A DNA stretch of 64,000 nt from CAXBID01 sp963815305 (GTDB lineage: Bacteria; Bacteroidota; Bacteroidia; Flavobacteriales; Flavobacteriaceae): NCBI GenBank assembly GCA_963815305.1, contig CAWFFW010000001.1, positions 1,674,001-1,738,000 of the forward strand, read 5' to 3'. Under the pieces are notes generated by a model. The model saw only the letters and a list, made by a program, of their open reading frames with translations, was not told the DNA's origin and searched no databases. A program made the position numbers and the translations under genes. Below, in pieces: positions 43,851-53,937 of the stretch (its first letter is position 1; each line of letters begins with the position of its first letter).

Positions 43851-45209
43851 TTAACTAATGCGCTTAAAATATGCATTAATTTCTTTAACAACCCTTGGAG
43901 CAAGAATTATAGTTGAAACCATCGTTGGTATAGCCATAAGGGCAAATACGCCATCAATTAAATTCAACATGATGCTAAAAGGTGTAGTCACAGCTACTAT
44001 AATACTACCAATATAAATGTAATTATAATAATGCTTTTTATCTGCTCCGATTAAAAATGACAAACACTTACTCCCATAATAGGCATAAGAAAATAATGAT
44101 GTTACACTAAAAATTGAAACACAAATCATTAATAAATATGCTCCATAACCTGGCATAGCATGATCAAATGCTGAGGCTGTTAAGCTTACTCCATTATCAT
44201 TAGTAGTTTCCCAAACCCCTGTAACTAAAATCGCTAAAGCCGTTAGCGTACATACTACCAAGGTATCAATTGCTGGCCCAAGCATAGCAACTAGTCCCTC
44301 TCGAATGGGTTCATTAGTTTTTGCTGCTCCATGAGCCATTGGGGCTGTGCCTATTCCTGCTTCATTGGAAAAAGCACCTCTACGAATTCCTAATAAAATT
44401 AATGCGCCAAGTACACCTCCAAAAAAGGGTTCACCTTTAAAATTATTTGCTGAAAAAGCATCTGTAAAAATCATCAACATATATTTTGGAACTACTTCAT
44501 AATTAGATATCAAAATAAAAAGTACCAGTACAAAATACAACAAAACCATAGACGGTACCATCTTAGAAGCTGCATTACTAATACGATTTAAGCCACCTAA
44601 AATAATTATTGAGGTGAATGAAACCAGTATAAAAGCTATAACTAAATTAGATGTTAAGCTCACTTCAATACCATTAGGAATTAGTACTATATCATTAATA
44701 GCTTGTGTTAATTGATTTGCATTTACCACGGGTAAAGCGCCAAACATACCAGCTAAACTAAACATAACCGCTAGCGGTTTCCAGTTTTTCCCTAAGCCTT
44801 CCACAATAAAATACATGGGACCACCTTGTAACTCGCCTGCACTATCTTTGCCTCGATACATCACCGCTAAGCTACAGGTAAAGAATTTTGTACTCATCCC
44901 AACAATTGCACTTACCCACATCCAAAACATAGCTCCAGGGCCACCTACCGAAATAGCGACCGCAACACCTGCTATATTTCCCATACCAATGGTAGATGAT
45001 AACGCCGTTGTTAAGGCTTTAAAATGACTAATTTCTCCAGCGTCATCAGGGTTATCATATTTTCCTCGAAGTACTTGAATGGCATGATATAAATACCTAA
45101 ACGGTAAAAATCTTGATAATACCAATAAGTATAATCCACCACCAATCAATAAAATAACCAAAGGCAAACCCCAAACTAGAGATGAGAAATCTGAGATAAG
45201 CTGTTCCAT
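43851..45209 (-). CDS. alanine or glycine:cation symporter (AGCS family)
   Basis: A 452-residue protein with about 11 membrane helices. AGCS signatures are ALTTALSSTIGMGNIAGVA, GGPGAMFWMWVSAIVGMSTK and GIRRGAFSNEAGIGTAPMAH. It imports alanine, glycine or a related small amino acid with sodium or protons across the inner membrane. The direction and ion are not set by the sequence. Transcribed alone, divergent from the acyltransferase-like gene. Confidence 0.93.
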   Translation of the reverse strand: MEQLISDFSSLVWGLPLVILLIGGGLYLLVLSRFLPFRYLYHAIQVLRGKYDNPDDAGEISHFKALTTALSSTIGMGNIAGVAVAISVGGPGAMFWMWVSAIVGMSTKFFTCSLAVMYRGKDSAGELQGGPMYFIVEGLGKNWKPLAVMFSLAGMFGALPVVNANQLTQAINDIVLIPNGIEVSLTSNLVIAFILVSFTSIIILGGLNRISNAASKMVPSMVLLYFVLVLFILISNYEVVPKYMLMIFTDAFSANNFKGEPFFGGVLGALILLGIRRGAFSNEAGIGTAPMAHGAAKTNEPIREGLVAMLGPAIDTLVVCTLTALAILVTGVWETTNDNGVSLTASAFDHAMPGYGAYLLMICVSIFSVTSLFSYAYYGSKCLSFLIGADKKHYYNYIYIGSIIVAVTTPFSIMLNLIDGVFALMAIPTMVSTIILAPRVVKEINAYFKRIS

Positions 45210-45309
45210 TCTATACTATCTTTTTTTTAATAATTTTATAAATATACGCTTTAGCAACTTTAAGTTTTAATTATTTAAAAGTATATTTATCCTTATTAAA
45301 CCAAAATAT

Positions 45310-46398
45310 TTGCAAGCTAAACGTTTACATTTTATCGATGCTGTTAGAGCGTTTGCTATTTTAATGATGCTCCAAGGTCATTTTATAGATACCTTGCTAA
45401 ACCCTATTTATAAAGACAACACCAATACTATTTACAATGTGTGGTCCTATTTTAGAGGTATAACAGCGCCTACTTTTTTTACAATTTCTGGTTTAGTTTT
45501 TACCTATTTATTATTACGTGCTAATGCCAAAGGCAATGATTTGCCACGAATCAAAAAAGGACTTTTAAGAGGTTTACTACTTTTAGGTATTGGGTATAGT
45601 TTGCGTATTAATTTATTGAGTTGGTTTTACGGACATTTTAGCACTTATTTTCTTGTTATAGATGTTTTGCAATGCATAGGAGTATCACTAATTATTTTAG
45701 TTTGCTTGCATATTTTATTTAAAAATTACAGCTATTTGTTTTCTACTGTGCTCTTTGTAGTTGGAAGTATATGTTTTATATCAGAACCCCTATATAGAAA
45801 TTTAGAAATAACAAACTTACCTTTGTTTGTTGCTAATTATATGACTAAAATTAATGGGTCGGTGTTTACCATTTTACCTTGGTTTGGTTATTCTGCTTTT
45901 GGTGCATTTTTATCCACTATTTTCTTTAGGCATGTGCATCGAGAACGTTTTAAAATCATTACAATCTTAGCCTTTTTTATTGGTGGCTATTTTTTTATAT
46001 ATCATTCATCATGGCTTCTTATCCGGTTATTTTATATTACAGATATAGAATTATTTAAACTTAGTGCCGATTATAATTATTTATTTACACGTTTTGGTAA
46101 CGTGCTTATTTTGTTTGGATTATTTTACATGTTCGAACGCTTTTTAAAACAACTTATCATTTCTAGAATTGGTGAAAAAACATTATCTATCTATGTTATT
46201 CATTTTATTATTCTTTACGGAAGTTTTACGGGTTATGGTTTAAAACGGTTTTTAAATCAATCGTTAAATCCAACGGAAGCCATCATTGGGGCTATACTAT
46301 TTATGATTGTGGTGAGTGTGATTTCGTTTTATTATGCTAAAACTAATGCCTTTATTTATAAGTTAGTAAGAAAGATAACTGACCAGTTTAAAAAGTAA
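45310..46398 (+). CDS. heparan-alpha-glucosaminide N-acetyltransferase-like membrane protein (DUF1624), TTG start
   Basis: A 362-residue protein with about ten membrane helices. The beginning, RLHFIDAVRAFAILMMLQGH, carries the conserved HGSNAT/DUF1624 arginine and histidine; this family transfers an acyl group across the membrane onto a glycan. The start must precede this motif, and the only candidate in frame after the upstream TAA is TTG at 45310. The next gene starts 3 bases after its stop, so the two are coupled. The acceptor is unknown; envelope polysaccharide is likely. Confidence 0.8.
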   Translation: MQAKRLHFIDAVRAFAILMMLQGHFIDTLLNPIYKDNTNTIYNVWSYFRGITAPTFFTISGLVFTYLLLRANAKGNDLPRIKKGLLRGLLLLGIGYSLRINLLSWFYGHFSTYFLVIDVLQCIGVSLIILVCLHILFKNYSYLFSTVLFVVGSICFISEPLYRNLEITNLPLFVANYMTKINGSVFTILPWFGYSAFGAFLSTIFFRHVHRERFKIITILAFFIGGYFFIYHSSWLLIRLFYITDIELFKLSADYNYLFTRFGNVLILFGLFYMFERFLKQLIISRIGEKTLSIYVIHFIILYGSFTGYGLKRFLNQSLNPTEAIIGAILFMIVVSVISFYYAKTNAFIYKLVRKITDQFKK

Positions 46399-46401
46399 AT
46401 T

Positions 46402-46773
46402 ATGGCTTTTGACGAATATTTAGCCAATAGAATCAGGCAACAACTAAAAGAAAAACACAAAATTTTTGAAGAACTCAAAATGATGGGAGGTTTATGCTTT
46501 AAAGTTGATAATAAAATGCTTTGTGGTATTCATATTGATAAAAAATATGGTGATAGCTTACTCATGGCGCGTATTGGTGAAACCGTGTATTTAAAGGAGC
46601 TTGAGAAATCAGAATGTTTAACGATGGATTTTACTGGTCGCCCCATGAAAGGTTATATTTTTGTGACGCCTGATGGTTTTGATACGGATAAAGACCTTTG
46701 CTATTGGTTAGATTTATGTTTGGCTTTTAATCCTTCCGCAAAAGCAAGTAAAACCAAAAAGAAAGCTAAGTAG
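46402..46773 (+). CDS. TfoX N-terminal domain protein
   Basis: A 123-residue protein formed only by a TfoX_N domain (FEELKMMGGLCFKVDNKMLC and DFTGRPMKGYIFVTPDGFDT) with a lysine-rich end. Long TfoX/Sxy proteins regulate natural competence with CRP; short stand-alone forms of this type are common in Bacteroidota and their function is unclear. It begins 3 bases after the acyltransferase-like gene and 46 bases before the serine hydrolase gene, likely one transcript. Confidence 0.85.
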   Translation: MAFDEYLANRIRQQLKEKHKIFEELKMMGGLCFKVDNKMLCGIHIDKKYGDSLLMARIGETVYLKELEKSECLTMDFTGRPMKGYIFVTPDGFDTDKDLCYWLDLCLAFNPSAKASKTKKKAK

Positions 46774-46819
46774 CTATTTACCGACCAAAACCTTTTCAAT
46801 ACATCCACAAAACTAAAAC

Positions 46820-47917
46820 ATGACATTAAAACATAATATTTTATTACCTATCACTTTCTTACTATTAGGTCAAAATATCAGCAGTCAAAATATTAAAAAT
46901 TCAAAATATTCAGCGGCCATATTTGAATCACACCGTATTATAGATTCTTTACAACAAACCCAAAATATTCCAGGTATAGATATCGCCATTTCTATAGATG
47001 GAAAAATGTTATGGTCTGAAGGTTTTGGATATGCAAACTTAGAACATCAAGTACCTATAAAAACGGGTGAAACTATGTTTAGAGTTGGCAGTATTTCAAA
47101 ACCTTTAACTGCTGCTGCCTTAGGTATTTTATTTGAAGAGGATAAATTAAATTTAGACTCAAATATTAGAAACTATGTGCCTTATTTTCCTGAAAAAAAA
47201 TACCCAATTAGTGTGAAACAACTTGCAGGACATTTAGGAGGCATTAGAACTTACATAGATAATGAGTTTAATTCTTCAAAAAAATATAATAGTGTAAAAG
47301 AGGGTTTGAACATTTTCATAAACGATACGTTATTGTTTGAACCCGGAACAAAATATGAGTATTCCAGTTATGGCTTCAACCTTTTAAGTGCTGCTATTGA
47401 AGGAGCTAGTGGAACAACTTATTTAAGTTTTATGCAAAATAACATATTCAAGCCACTTGGTATGACAGCTACGTTTGCTGATAAAAACGAAGACATTATA
47501 CCAGATCGAACAGCGTTTTACGACATAGATGCTTTAGGCAACACCAAACATGCAACGTATGTTGACAATAGTAATAAATGGGCTGGAGGTGGATTTCTAT
47601 CAACAACTCATGATTTAATAAAATTCGGTAATGCCATGATTGGAGACGCGTTTTTATCAAAAAAAACCATGAATTTACTAACCCAATCGGGAGAATTAAA
47701 CAACGGCACAAAGACAGGGTACGGTATAGGCTGGGGTATTATTAAAAGAAAGAATTTAAAAGGTTTTGGGCATCATGGTGCATCCATCGGCGGGTCTACT
47801 AAATTTGAGATTTTTCCGAAAGAAAAACTTGTAATTATTATCATTTCAAATGCTTCTAATATTGATTACGGTAATATAGTAGAAAGCATTATTAATATTT
47901 TTATGGATAGTAAATAA
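46820..47917 (+). CDS. class C beta-lactamase-family serine hydrolase
   Basis: A 365-residue exported protein with a signal (HNILLPITFLLLGQNISSQ). The active-site SxxK is S91-I-S-K94 in FRVGSISKPL; the second motif reads YEYSSYGFNLL, with Ser in the position often held by Asn; the last is HHGAS. It belongs to the AmpC-like PF00144 family and may be a peptidase or esterase of the periplasm. It follows the TfoX-N gene by 46 bases and precedes a receptor-like gene by 55 bases, the latter with its own promoter box. Confidence 0.88.
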   Translation: MTLKHNILLPITFLLLGQNISSQNIKNSKYSAAIFESHRIIDSLQQTQNIPGIDIAISIDGKMLWSEGFGYANLEHQVPIKTGETMFRVGSISKPLTAAALGILFEEDKLNLDSNIRNYVPYFPEKKYPISVKQLAGHLGGIRTYIDNEFNSSKKYNSVKEGLNIFINDTLLFEPGTKYEYSSYGFNLLSAAIEGASGTTYLSFMQNNIFKPLGMTATFADKNEDIIPDRTAFYDIDALGNTKHATYVDNSNKWAGGGFLSTTHDLIKFGNAMIGDAFLSKKTMNLLTQSGELNNGTKTGYGIGWGIIKRKNLKGFGHHGASIGGSTKFEIFPKEKLVIIIISNASNIDYGNIVESIINIFMDSK

Positions 47918-47942
47918 GGGGTTAATTTGTCCTTTTTTAAAC

Positions 47943-47950
47943 TAAATTTG
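47943..47950 (+). promoter_or_regulatory. TAnnTTTG -7 promoter box before the TonB-type gene
   Basis: TAAATTTG is an exact match to the Bacteroidota -7 consensus and lies 23 bases before the start codon. A TTTG at 47926-47929 is closer than the usual -33 spacing. A start site near 47955 would give a short leader. Confidence 0.45.
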
Positions 47951-47972
47951 CCCACAAAATAAATCTATAAAA

Positions 47973-50384
47973 ATGCATTTTAAATTTTTAAGTTTACTAT
48001 TTTTTTTAATAGGTACTTCCTTCAACATAACGGCGCAACATAATGTCACTATTTCTGGATCTGTTAAAGAAAATATCTCACAAATGCCCATAGCATATGC
48101 TAATGTGATACTAAAAACAAAAACCGATGGCGCTTTTGTAACAGGAACAGCAACAAACGAGAACGGTTTATTTGTTATTGAACGTGTTAATTCAGGGAAT
48201 TATACAATCGAAATTTCTAGTATCGGATTTGTGACTTACCAGGAAGTTGTTTTTATAGGAACCCTATCGCCGTTTATAGATTTAAAAAACATCTTACTTG
48301 CAGAGGACGTAACCCGTTTGGATGACGTTGTTATTGAGACCAAACAGGAAGAAATTAGTGCCAAAATGGATAAAAAAACGTATTCATTAAAAGATAATAT
48401 CAATCAAAGTGGAGGTTCGGTGTTACAGGCTATGCAAAATTTACCCAGTGTTACAGTTAGCGATGGTAAAGTAAAATTACGTGGTAATGATAAAGTGATT
48501 GTACTTATTGACGGTAAGCAAACCGCCCTTACAGGTTTTGGAAACCAATCTGGGTTGGATAATATCCCGTCGTCTGCGATTGATAGGATTGAAGTGATTA
48601 ATAACCCGTCATCAAAATATGATGCTAACGGTAATGGCGGCATTATTAATATTATTTATAAAAAAAATAAAGCACAAGGTTTTAATGGAAAAGTCGGTTT
48701 TACAGGTGGTCTGGGTGCATTGTGGGAACGACAAGAAAATCTACCAACCATTAGGCCGCAGTATACCATGACGCCAAAAATAAATCCGTCATTATCTTTA
48801 AATTACCGAAAAGATAATGTCAATATCTTTTTTCAAGGTGATTATTTATATACGGAAACGTTAAATAAAAACGAATTTGTAACGCGTACTTATGATGATG
48901 GTAGGATTATAAAACAGCAATCCAAACGTAACAGAGATACACAATTTACCACTTTAAAATCAGGCGTAGACTGGAATATAAATGACCAAAACACTCTATC
49001 TATTTCTGGATTATATGGCACAGAAGTAATTATAGATAATGGTGACCAGCCTTTTTTTAATGACGATTTAAGTGAGCGTTTACGCCTTTGGCAATTTCTT
49101 GAAGACGAAGTTAAAATTACAGCGATGGCAACCGCAAGCTACTTGCATAAATTTATGGAAGCTGGTCATAACCTAAGTTTAGGATTCAATTATACCTTTC
49201 ATCGTGAGGATGAAAAATACTTTTTCGATAATTTTTTACCCAACGAACCTGTAAGCGAAAACTCTTTTAAACTCTTATCTGATGAGCAGGTTTACGATTT
49301 TAATATCGATTACGTACGTCCTTTAAAATACGGAAAAGTTGAAACGGGTTTAAACCTTAGAAAGCGAAATATTCCTATTAATATGGAATTTTTCCCAGGC
49401 AACAACACACCACTTGATATAGAAGCTGGTGGCAAAGCAGAATACAAAGAACTCATTCCTGCAGTTTACGGAAACTATATATATGAAAACGAAAACTACG
49501 AAGCTGAAATTGGGTTGCGTGTGGAGTATGTCGATTTAAATTATGATGTAAACTCAGACCATAATACTTACGAGAGTGGTGGTTATGATTATTTTGAGCC
49601 GTTCCCTAATGTAAGGTTGGCTAAAAAAATTGATGAAAATAATAAGATGTCCTTATTTTATAATCGACGCGTAGATAGACCTAACGAAGTTGATATTCGT
49701 ATTTTTCCAAAGTATGATGATGCCGAAATTATAAAAGTTGGAAACCCCAATTTGCGTCCGCAATTTACTAATTTACTAGAATTAGGTTACAAAACAACTT
49801 GGGATTCGGGAAGTTTATATTCGGCTATTTACCATCGTTTTGCAAATGGTACCATCACCAGAATTTCTAGTACGGTTGGTAACGACCCACTAATTTACGC
49901 TATTTTTCAAAATGCAGAAAAAAGTTATAACAGTGGTATAGAGTTCATTTATGAACAAGAAGTTTCGGATACTTACGCATTTAATTTTAATGCGAATGCC
50001 TATCGAAATCAAATCAATGCGTTTTCAGTGGTTAATCTATATCCGAGTGAAAATATATTTTCAACTGATACTCAGAAAATAACATCGGGTACCATAAAAT
50101 TGAATAATACATTTCATTTTTCTAAAAATCTAGATGCGCAATTAACCGCAAGTTATCTAGCGCCAGATATTATTCCACAGGGTAAAAGAGAATCTATGTT
50201 TTCTATAGATTTAGGACTAAAAAAATCCATTCAAAAAGGTAAAGGCGAAGTGTTTTTTAATGCTACCGATTTATTAAATACTATGGTAATTAAACAAGAA
50301 ATTGAAGGCGAAACCTTTAGTTACACCAGTAATAACTATTACGAAACACAAGTTATCCGTTTAGGATACACTTATAAGTTTTAG
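47973..50384 (+). CDS. outer membrane beta-barrel protein with carboxypeptidase-like regulatory and plug domains
   Basis: An 803-residue outer-membrane protein. After a signal peptide (FKFLSLLFFLIGTSFNITAQ) come a carboxypeptidase-D-like regulatory fold (TISGSVKENISQMPIAYANV) and a TonB-receptor plug (SVLQAMQNLPSVTVSDGKV, IERIEVINNPSSKYDANGNG), then a long beta-barrel ending YETQVIRLGYTYKF. It fits the PF14905 family, related to SusC/TonB receptors but shorter. No SusD partner gene is adjacent and no TonB box can be defined, so the cargo is unknown. Confidence 0.88.
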   Translation: MHFKFLSLLFFLIGTSFNITAQHNVTISGSVKENISQMPIAYANVILKTKTDGAFVTGTATNENGLFVIERVNSGNYTIEISSIGFVTYQEVVFIGTLSPFIDLKNILLAEDVTRLDDVVIETKQEEISAKMDKKTYSLKDNINQSGGSVLQAMQNLPSVTVSDGKVKLRGNDKVIVLIDGKQTALTGFGNQSGLDNIPSSAIDRIEVINNPSSKYDANGNGGIINIIYKKNKAQGFNGKVGFTGGLGALWERQENLPTIRPQYTMTPKINPSLSLNYRKDNVNIFFQGDYLYTETLNKNEFVTRTYDDGRIIKQQSKRNRDTQFTTLKSGVDWNINDQNTLSISGLYGTEVIIDNGDQPFFNDDLSERLRLWQFLEDEVKITAMATASYLHKFMEAGHNLSLGFNYTFHREDEKYFFDNFLPNEPVSENSFKLLSDEQVYDFNIDYVRPLKYGKVETGLNLRKRNIPINMEFFPGNNTPLDIEAGGKAEYKELIPAVYGNYIYENENYEAEIGLRVEYVDLNYDVNSDHNTYESGGYDYFEPFPNVRLAKKIDENNKMSLFYNRRVDRPNEVDIRIFPKYDDAEIIKVGNPNLRPQFTNLLELGYKTTWDSGSLYSAIYHRFANGTITRISSTVGNDPLIYAIFQNAEKSYNSGIEFIYEQEVSDTYAFNFNANAYRNQINAFSVVNLYPSENIFSTDTQKITSGTIKLNNTFHFSKNLDAQLTASYLAPDIIPQGKRESMFSIDLGLKKSIQKGKGEVFFNATDLLNTMVIKQEIEGETFSYTSNNYYETQVIRLGYTYKF

Positions 50385-50440
50385 CATTTTATAAAAGTCT
50401 GAAATCATGATAAAATAAGGTTTCGATAGTAAGATATCAG

Positions 50441-50448
50441 TAATTTTG
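50441..50448 (+). promoter_or_regulatory. TAnnTTTG -7 promoter box before the carbonic anhydrase gene
   Basis: TAATTTTG matches the Bacteroidota -7 consensus exactly, 30 bases upstream of the start codon and after the receptor gene's end. It suggests the carbonic anhydrase gene has its own promoter. Confidence 0.5.
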
Positions 50449-50478
50449 TGACTTCGGAAATTATCAAACTATCATATT

Positions 50479-51264
50479 ATGACTACAAAAATCAGCTTAC
50501 TGTTTTATATCATTCTATTAACTATCACGTGTTGCAAACAAGCAACTAAAACTCAAGACACTTCAGAACCCAAAAATGATCACCATTGGAGTTATGCTGG
50601 TGAAACCTCACCTGAGCATTGGGTAGAAATTGAAAAAAATTCCGATTGCGACGGTAATCACCAATCTCCCATAAATATTATTAATAAGGATGTTGATTCT
50701 GTACCTTCAGAAAATCAGTTGAACATGTTTTATTCACCTAAAACCTACATCAGTAAAGTTGAAAATAACGGTCATTCTATTCAGTTTGATTTTGAAGCGG
50801 GCGATTCCATATATTATAAAAAGGATACTTATTATTTAAAACAAATTCATTTTCATGAACCCTCTGAACATAAAATAAATGGTATTATTTATCCTATTGA
50901 AATACATTTAGTACATCTTAACAAAGCAGGACAAGTAAGTGTTTTGGGCATTTTAGGTGAAGAAGGCGACGAAAGTCAACTTTTTGAGTTTTTAGAAAGC
51001 TTCCTCCCTATTAAAAATGGTGCCGTAAAGAACATTCGTCAAAATATTGATTTATCAAGTTTGTTTTTAAATGCCAATAATTATTATTCATACTCAGGCT
51101 CCCTAACCACTCCGCCCTGTACCGAAGGTGTTAATTGGGTCGTGTTTAAAAAACCCGTTATTTTATCGGTTGAAGAAGTGCTAAAACTAAAAAATAATAT
51201 GCCTATTAATAATTACAGAAACGAGCAACCTTTAAATGAACGGGTAATTAAATTGAATTATTAA
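50479..51264 (+). CDS. alpha-type carbonic anhydrase, exported
   Basis: A 261-residue protein with an N-terminal hydrophobic signal ending in Cys18-Cys19, suggesting a lipoprotein. The alpha-carbonic anhydrase core is intact: H124-x-H126 and H143 are the expected zinc ligands (KQIHFHEPSEH and EIHLVHLNK), with the conserved SLTTPPCTEGVNWVVF segment at the end. It hydrates carbon dioxide to bicarbonate in the periplasm. The HAD gene 18 bases downstream is likely in the same transcript. Confidence 0.92.
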   Translation: MTTKISLLFYIILLTITCCKQATKTQDTSEPKNDHHWSYAGETSPEHWVEIEKNSDCDGNHQSPINIINKDVDSVPSENQLNMFYSPKTYISKVENNGHSIQFDFEAGDSIYYKKDTYYLKQIHFHEPSEHKINGIIYPIEIHLVHLNKAGQVSVLGILGEEGDESQLFEFLESFLPIKNGAVKNIRQNIDLSSLFLNANNYYSYSGSLTTPPCTEGVNWVVFKKPVILSVEEVLKLKNNMPINNYRNEQPLNERVIKLNY

Positions 51265-51282
51265 TCCTGATTAATATAATAG

Positions 51283-51930
51283 ATGACTTATAAAGCAATT
51301 ATTTTTGATTTAGACGGCACACTGGTTAACTCCATTGAAGATTTAGCAGATGCTATGAACGCAGTGCTTGAAAGCAACAATTACCCTACTCATACTTACG
51401 AAGCTTACAAATACTTTGTGGGTAGTGGTATACGGAGTTTGGTTATAAAAGCCTTACCTGAAAACCAGCGAAATGACATACACATTAATAGCTGTTTTGA
51501 TGCTATGTTTGCCATTTACAGTAGGCATTGCATCTCCAAAACAAAACCCTATGATGGTATTATAGATTTGTTGAACCAATTAAAGGCTCGGAATTTAAAA
51601 CTAAGTGTATTGTCTAACAAAGCCGACGAACTTACTAAAAAAATAACATTAGCTTTATTTCCAGATTATTTTAAACCTATTTTAGGTTTAACACTAGAAG
51701 CCCATAAAAAACCAAATCCAATTGTGGTTTTAGATATATGCAAAATATTAAATATCCAACCTGAAGAAGCCATTTATGTTGGCGATACTGCAATAGATAT
51801 GCAAACCGCCAATAATGCGAATATGCTTGCTGTTGGCGCACCATGGGGTTTTAGAGATAAAAAAGAGTTGATTGACAATGGGGCAAAACATATACTAAAA
51901 CACCCTTTAGATTTAATTAAACTTTTATGA
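51283..51930 (+). CDS. HAD-family phosphatase, phosphoglycolate phosphatase-like
   Basis: A 215-residue HAD hydrolase. Motif I is IIFDLDGTLVNS, motif II lies in SVLSNKADE, the lysine of motif III is in KKPNPIVV, and motif IV is YVGDTAIDMQTA. The cap between residues 15 and 85 is helical, as in Gph-type enzymes, which hydrolyse 2-phosphoglycolate. Other HAD phosphatases share these motifs, so the substrate is a family-level guess. Cytoplasmic. Confidence 0.88.
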   Translation: MTYKAIIFDLDGTLVNSIEDLADAMNAVLESNNYPTHTYEAYKYFVGSGIRSLVIKALPENQRNDIHINSCFDAMFAIYSRHCISKTKPYDGIIDLLNQLKARNLKLSVLSNKADELTKKITLALFPDYFKPILGLTLEAHKKPNPIVVLDICKILNIQPEEAIYVGDTAIDMQTANNANMLAVGAPWGFRDKKELIDNGAKHILKHPLDLIKLL

Positions 51931-52047
51931 ATAAACGCAAAAACGATTCAATTTGTAAATTTGTTTAACTAAAAATAATAATAATTAAACATTTCGTATC
52001 TTTACGGAAAAATTTAAAAGTTTTAATTTAAACTAAACGTAAATAAG

Positions 52048-52212
52048 ATGTTCGGATTATTTAAAAAGAAGTCAGAGAAAGAAAAATTGCAATCACAGTA
52101 CGAGAAACTTTTGGAAGAAGCGCATAAACTATCTACTACGAATAGAAAAATGAGCGACCAAAAAACCTATGAAGCCGAAGAAATCATGAAACAACTTGAA
52201 AAAATTAGCTAA
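52048..52212 (+). CDS. Lacal_2735-type small protein, 54 aa
   Basis: ATG at 52048 to TAA at 52212 encodes a 54-residue charged helical protein: MFGLFKKKSEKEKLQSQYEK, then LLEEAHKLSTTNRKMSDQ and an acidic end. This matches the small Lacal_2735 family of Bacteroidota by its MFGLFKKKSEKEKLQ start and NRKMSDQK/A turn. It is predicted to be all-helical and cytoplasmic, with no known function. A TATCTTTACGG box about 37 bases upstream resembles a -7 promoter. The DUF2452 gene starts 16 bases after it. Confidence 0.8.
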   Translation: MFGLFKKKSEKEKLQSQYEKLLEEAHKLSTTNRKMSDQKTYEAEEIMKQLEKIS

Positions 52213-52228
52213 TACGTTTTATTTAAAA

Positions 52229-52630
52229 ATGAAAGACGAAAAAAAGCCAGATAATGTTGTTTTTAATCCAGAAACTCAAAAATATGACGCTGCTATTAAG
52301 CCATACGGAACTTCTGTTGGTGCACCTAGAATTACCAGCACTGATAATATATCATGGAAGAATAGAAGCATCACGAAAATAAATCATAAGGTTGAAGCAA
52401 AGTATTTAGAATTACAAGCTGCATATAAAAAAATGATGGAAGAGTTTGAATACAACAAACTAATTTTTGACGCAAAATTTACCTTCGAACCTATTGTTGG
52501 TAAAGTTTATCATTTATACAAAAGAGATAATGGAGAAACATTTCTTTCAATAATAGCTCCTGAACAATGTCATTTTGATGCTTTAGGCAGTTTTTATTTA
52601 AATGTGGATCAGACTTGGAAAAAAGTATAA
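52229..52630 (+). CDS. DUF2452 family protein
   Basis: A 133-residue protein when begun at the ATG at 52229; the frame is open to 52196, but that would overlap the upstream small gene by 17 bases. DUF2452 features are KPDNVVFNPETQKYDAAIKP and GKVYHLYKRDNGETFLSIIA, ending in the LNVDQTWKKV segment. Function unknown. Probably cotranscribed with the Lacal_2735-type gene before it and the FAD enzyme after it (25-base gap). Confidence 0.85.
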   Translation: MKDEKKPDNVVFNPETQKYDAAIKPYGTSVGAPRITSTDNISWKNRSITKINHKVEAKYLELQAAYKKMMEEFEYNKLIFDAKFTFEPIVGKVYHLYKRDNGETFLSIIAPEQCHFDALGSFYLNVDQTWKKV

Positions 52631-52655
52631 TGGTTATTTTAGCAGATATTAAACA

Positions 52656-53909
52656 ATGAATAATAAGGACTTCAAGCTACATATTATTGGCGCAGGTGTA
52701 AGTGGTTTAATAGCTGCAAGAGTTTTAGAAAACCACGGATTCTGTCCTATTATTATTGAAGCTACAAAAACTATTGGCGGAAGAGTAAAAACTGATATTG
52801 TAGATGGCTATCAGTTAGACCATGGTTTTCAAGTATTGTTAACCTCGTATCCAGCAGCTCAAAAATATCTTGATTTTGATGCTTTAGATTTACAAAAATT
52901 CTTACCAGGTGCCTCTATTTTTAAAAATGGCAAGCAAAATATAATTGGTGATCCTTTAAGAGATTTATCTTTTTTATTTTCTACGTTATGTTCTGGAATA
53001 GGAACTTTTTCAGATAAAATTAAAATTATTAAATTAAATATTAAACTCAAGAAAAAATCAATAACTGATATATTTGCTGAATCTGAAGTTTCTACCTTAT
53101 CTTATTTAAAGCGTTTAGGATTTTCTACCGAAATGATTGACAACTTTTTCAAGCCATTCTTTATTGGCATTTTTCTCGAGGATAAATTAGAGACTTCTAG
53201 CAGAATGTTTGAATTTGTTTATAAAATGTTTGGAGAAGGATACGCCGCTTTACCAAAAGCTGGTATTCAAGCGATACCAGAACAATTATCTCAAAATTTA
53301 AAACAAACTACTTTTAAATTCGGCACTCAAGTCACCTCTGTAAAAGATGGTGAAATGGTTCTCTCAGATGCTACAAAATTAGAAAGTGATTTTACCATTA
53401 TTGCAACAGATGCGAATCACTTAGTTTCTAATTTAAAAAATCAAACTACAGCTTGGAAATCTTGTGATACCTTATATTTTGAAAGCGAAAAACGCACTAT
53501 AGAAAAATCACTAATAGGTCTTATTCCTGAAAACGGAACGTTAATAAATAATATTTTTTATCATACAAGCTTAAAAACCAAAACAGCCTCTAAGAAAGAA
53601 TTGCTTTCTGTAACCGTAATAGACAGTCAAAACTTGTCACACAACGCACTTATTGACGCTGTAAAAAAAGAATTAGAAAACCACTGTGCTATCTATAATT
53701 TAAAGTTTATAAAACATTATCATATACCAATGGCTTTACCGAAGTTGTATGATTTAAAATATGATATGTTACCTTCTGAAACTCGTTTAACCTCAAAACT
53801 ATTTTTAGCTGGCGACACCCAATTGAATGGATCACTAAATGCGGCTATGATTTCTGGAGAGCGTGCTGCACTTGGTATAATAGAGGTTATATCTGGCAAT
53901 AAACTATAA
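52656..53909 (+). CDS. FAD/NAD(P)-binding amine-oxidase-fold oxidoreductase
   Basis: A 417-residue flavoprotein. The dinucleotide-binding fingerprint is IIGAGVSGLIAARVLE, with the conserved second-strand Glu in IIIEATKTIGGRVK. The C-terminal FAD loop is LFLAGDTQLNGSLNAAMISG. The family contains protoporphyrinogen oxidase, phytoene desaturase and amine oxidases; the FAD loop and length resemble the protoporphyrinogen-oxidase-like NAD(P)-binding group in bacteria. Substrate unknown. Cytoplasmic or peripheral. Confidence 0.85.
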   Translation: MNNKDFKLHIIGAGVSGLIAARVLENHGFCPIIIEATKTIGGRVKTDIVDGYQLDHGFQVLLTSYPAAQKYLDFDALDLQKFLPGASIFKNGKQNIIGDPLRDLSFLFSTLCSGIGTFSDKIKIIKLNIKLKKKSITDIFAESEVSTLSYLKRLGFSTEMIDNFFKPFFIGIFLEDKLETSSRMFEFVYKMFGEGYAALPKAGIQAIPEQLSQNLKQTTFKFGTQVTSVKDGEMVLSDATKLESDFTIIATDANHLVSNLKNQTTAWKSCDTLYFESEKRTIEKSLIGLIPENGTLINNIFYHTSLKTKTASKKELLSVTVIDSQNLSHNALIDAVKKELENHCAIYNLKFIKHYHIPMALPKLYDLKYDMLPSETRLTSKLFLAGDTQLNGSLNAAMISGERAALGIIEVISGNKL

Positions 53910-53937
53910 TAAAATAGAAAACCTTAAAGCAACAAAA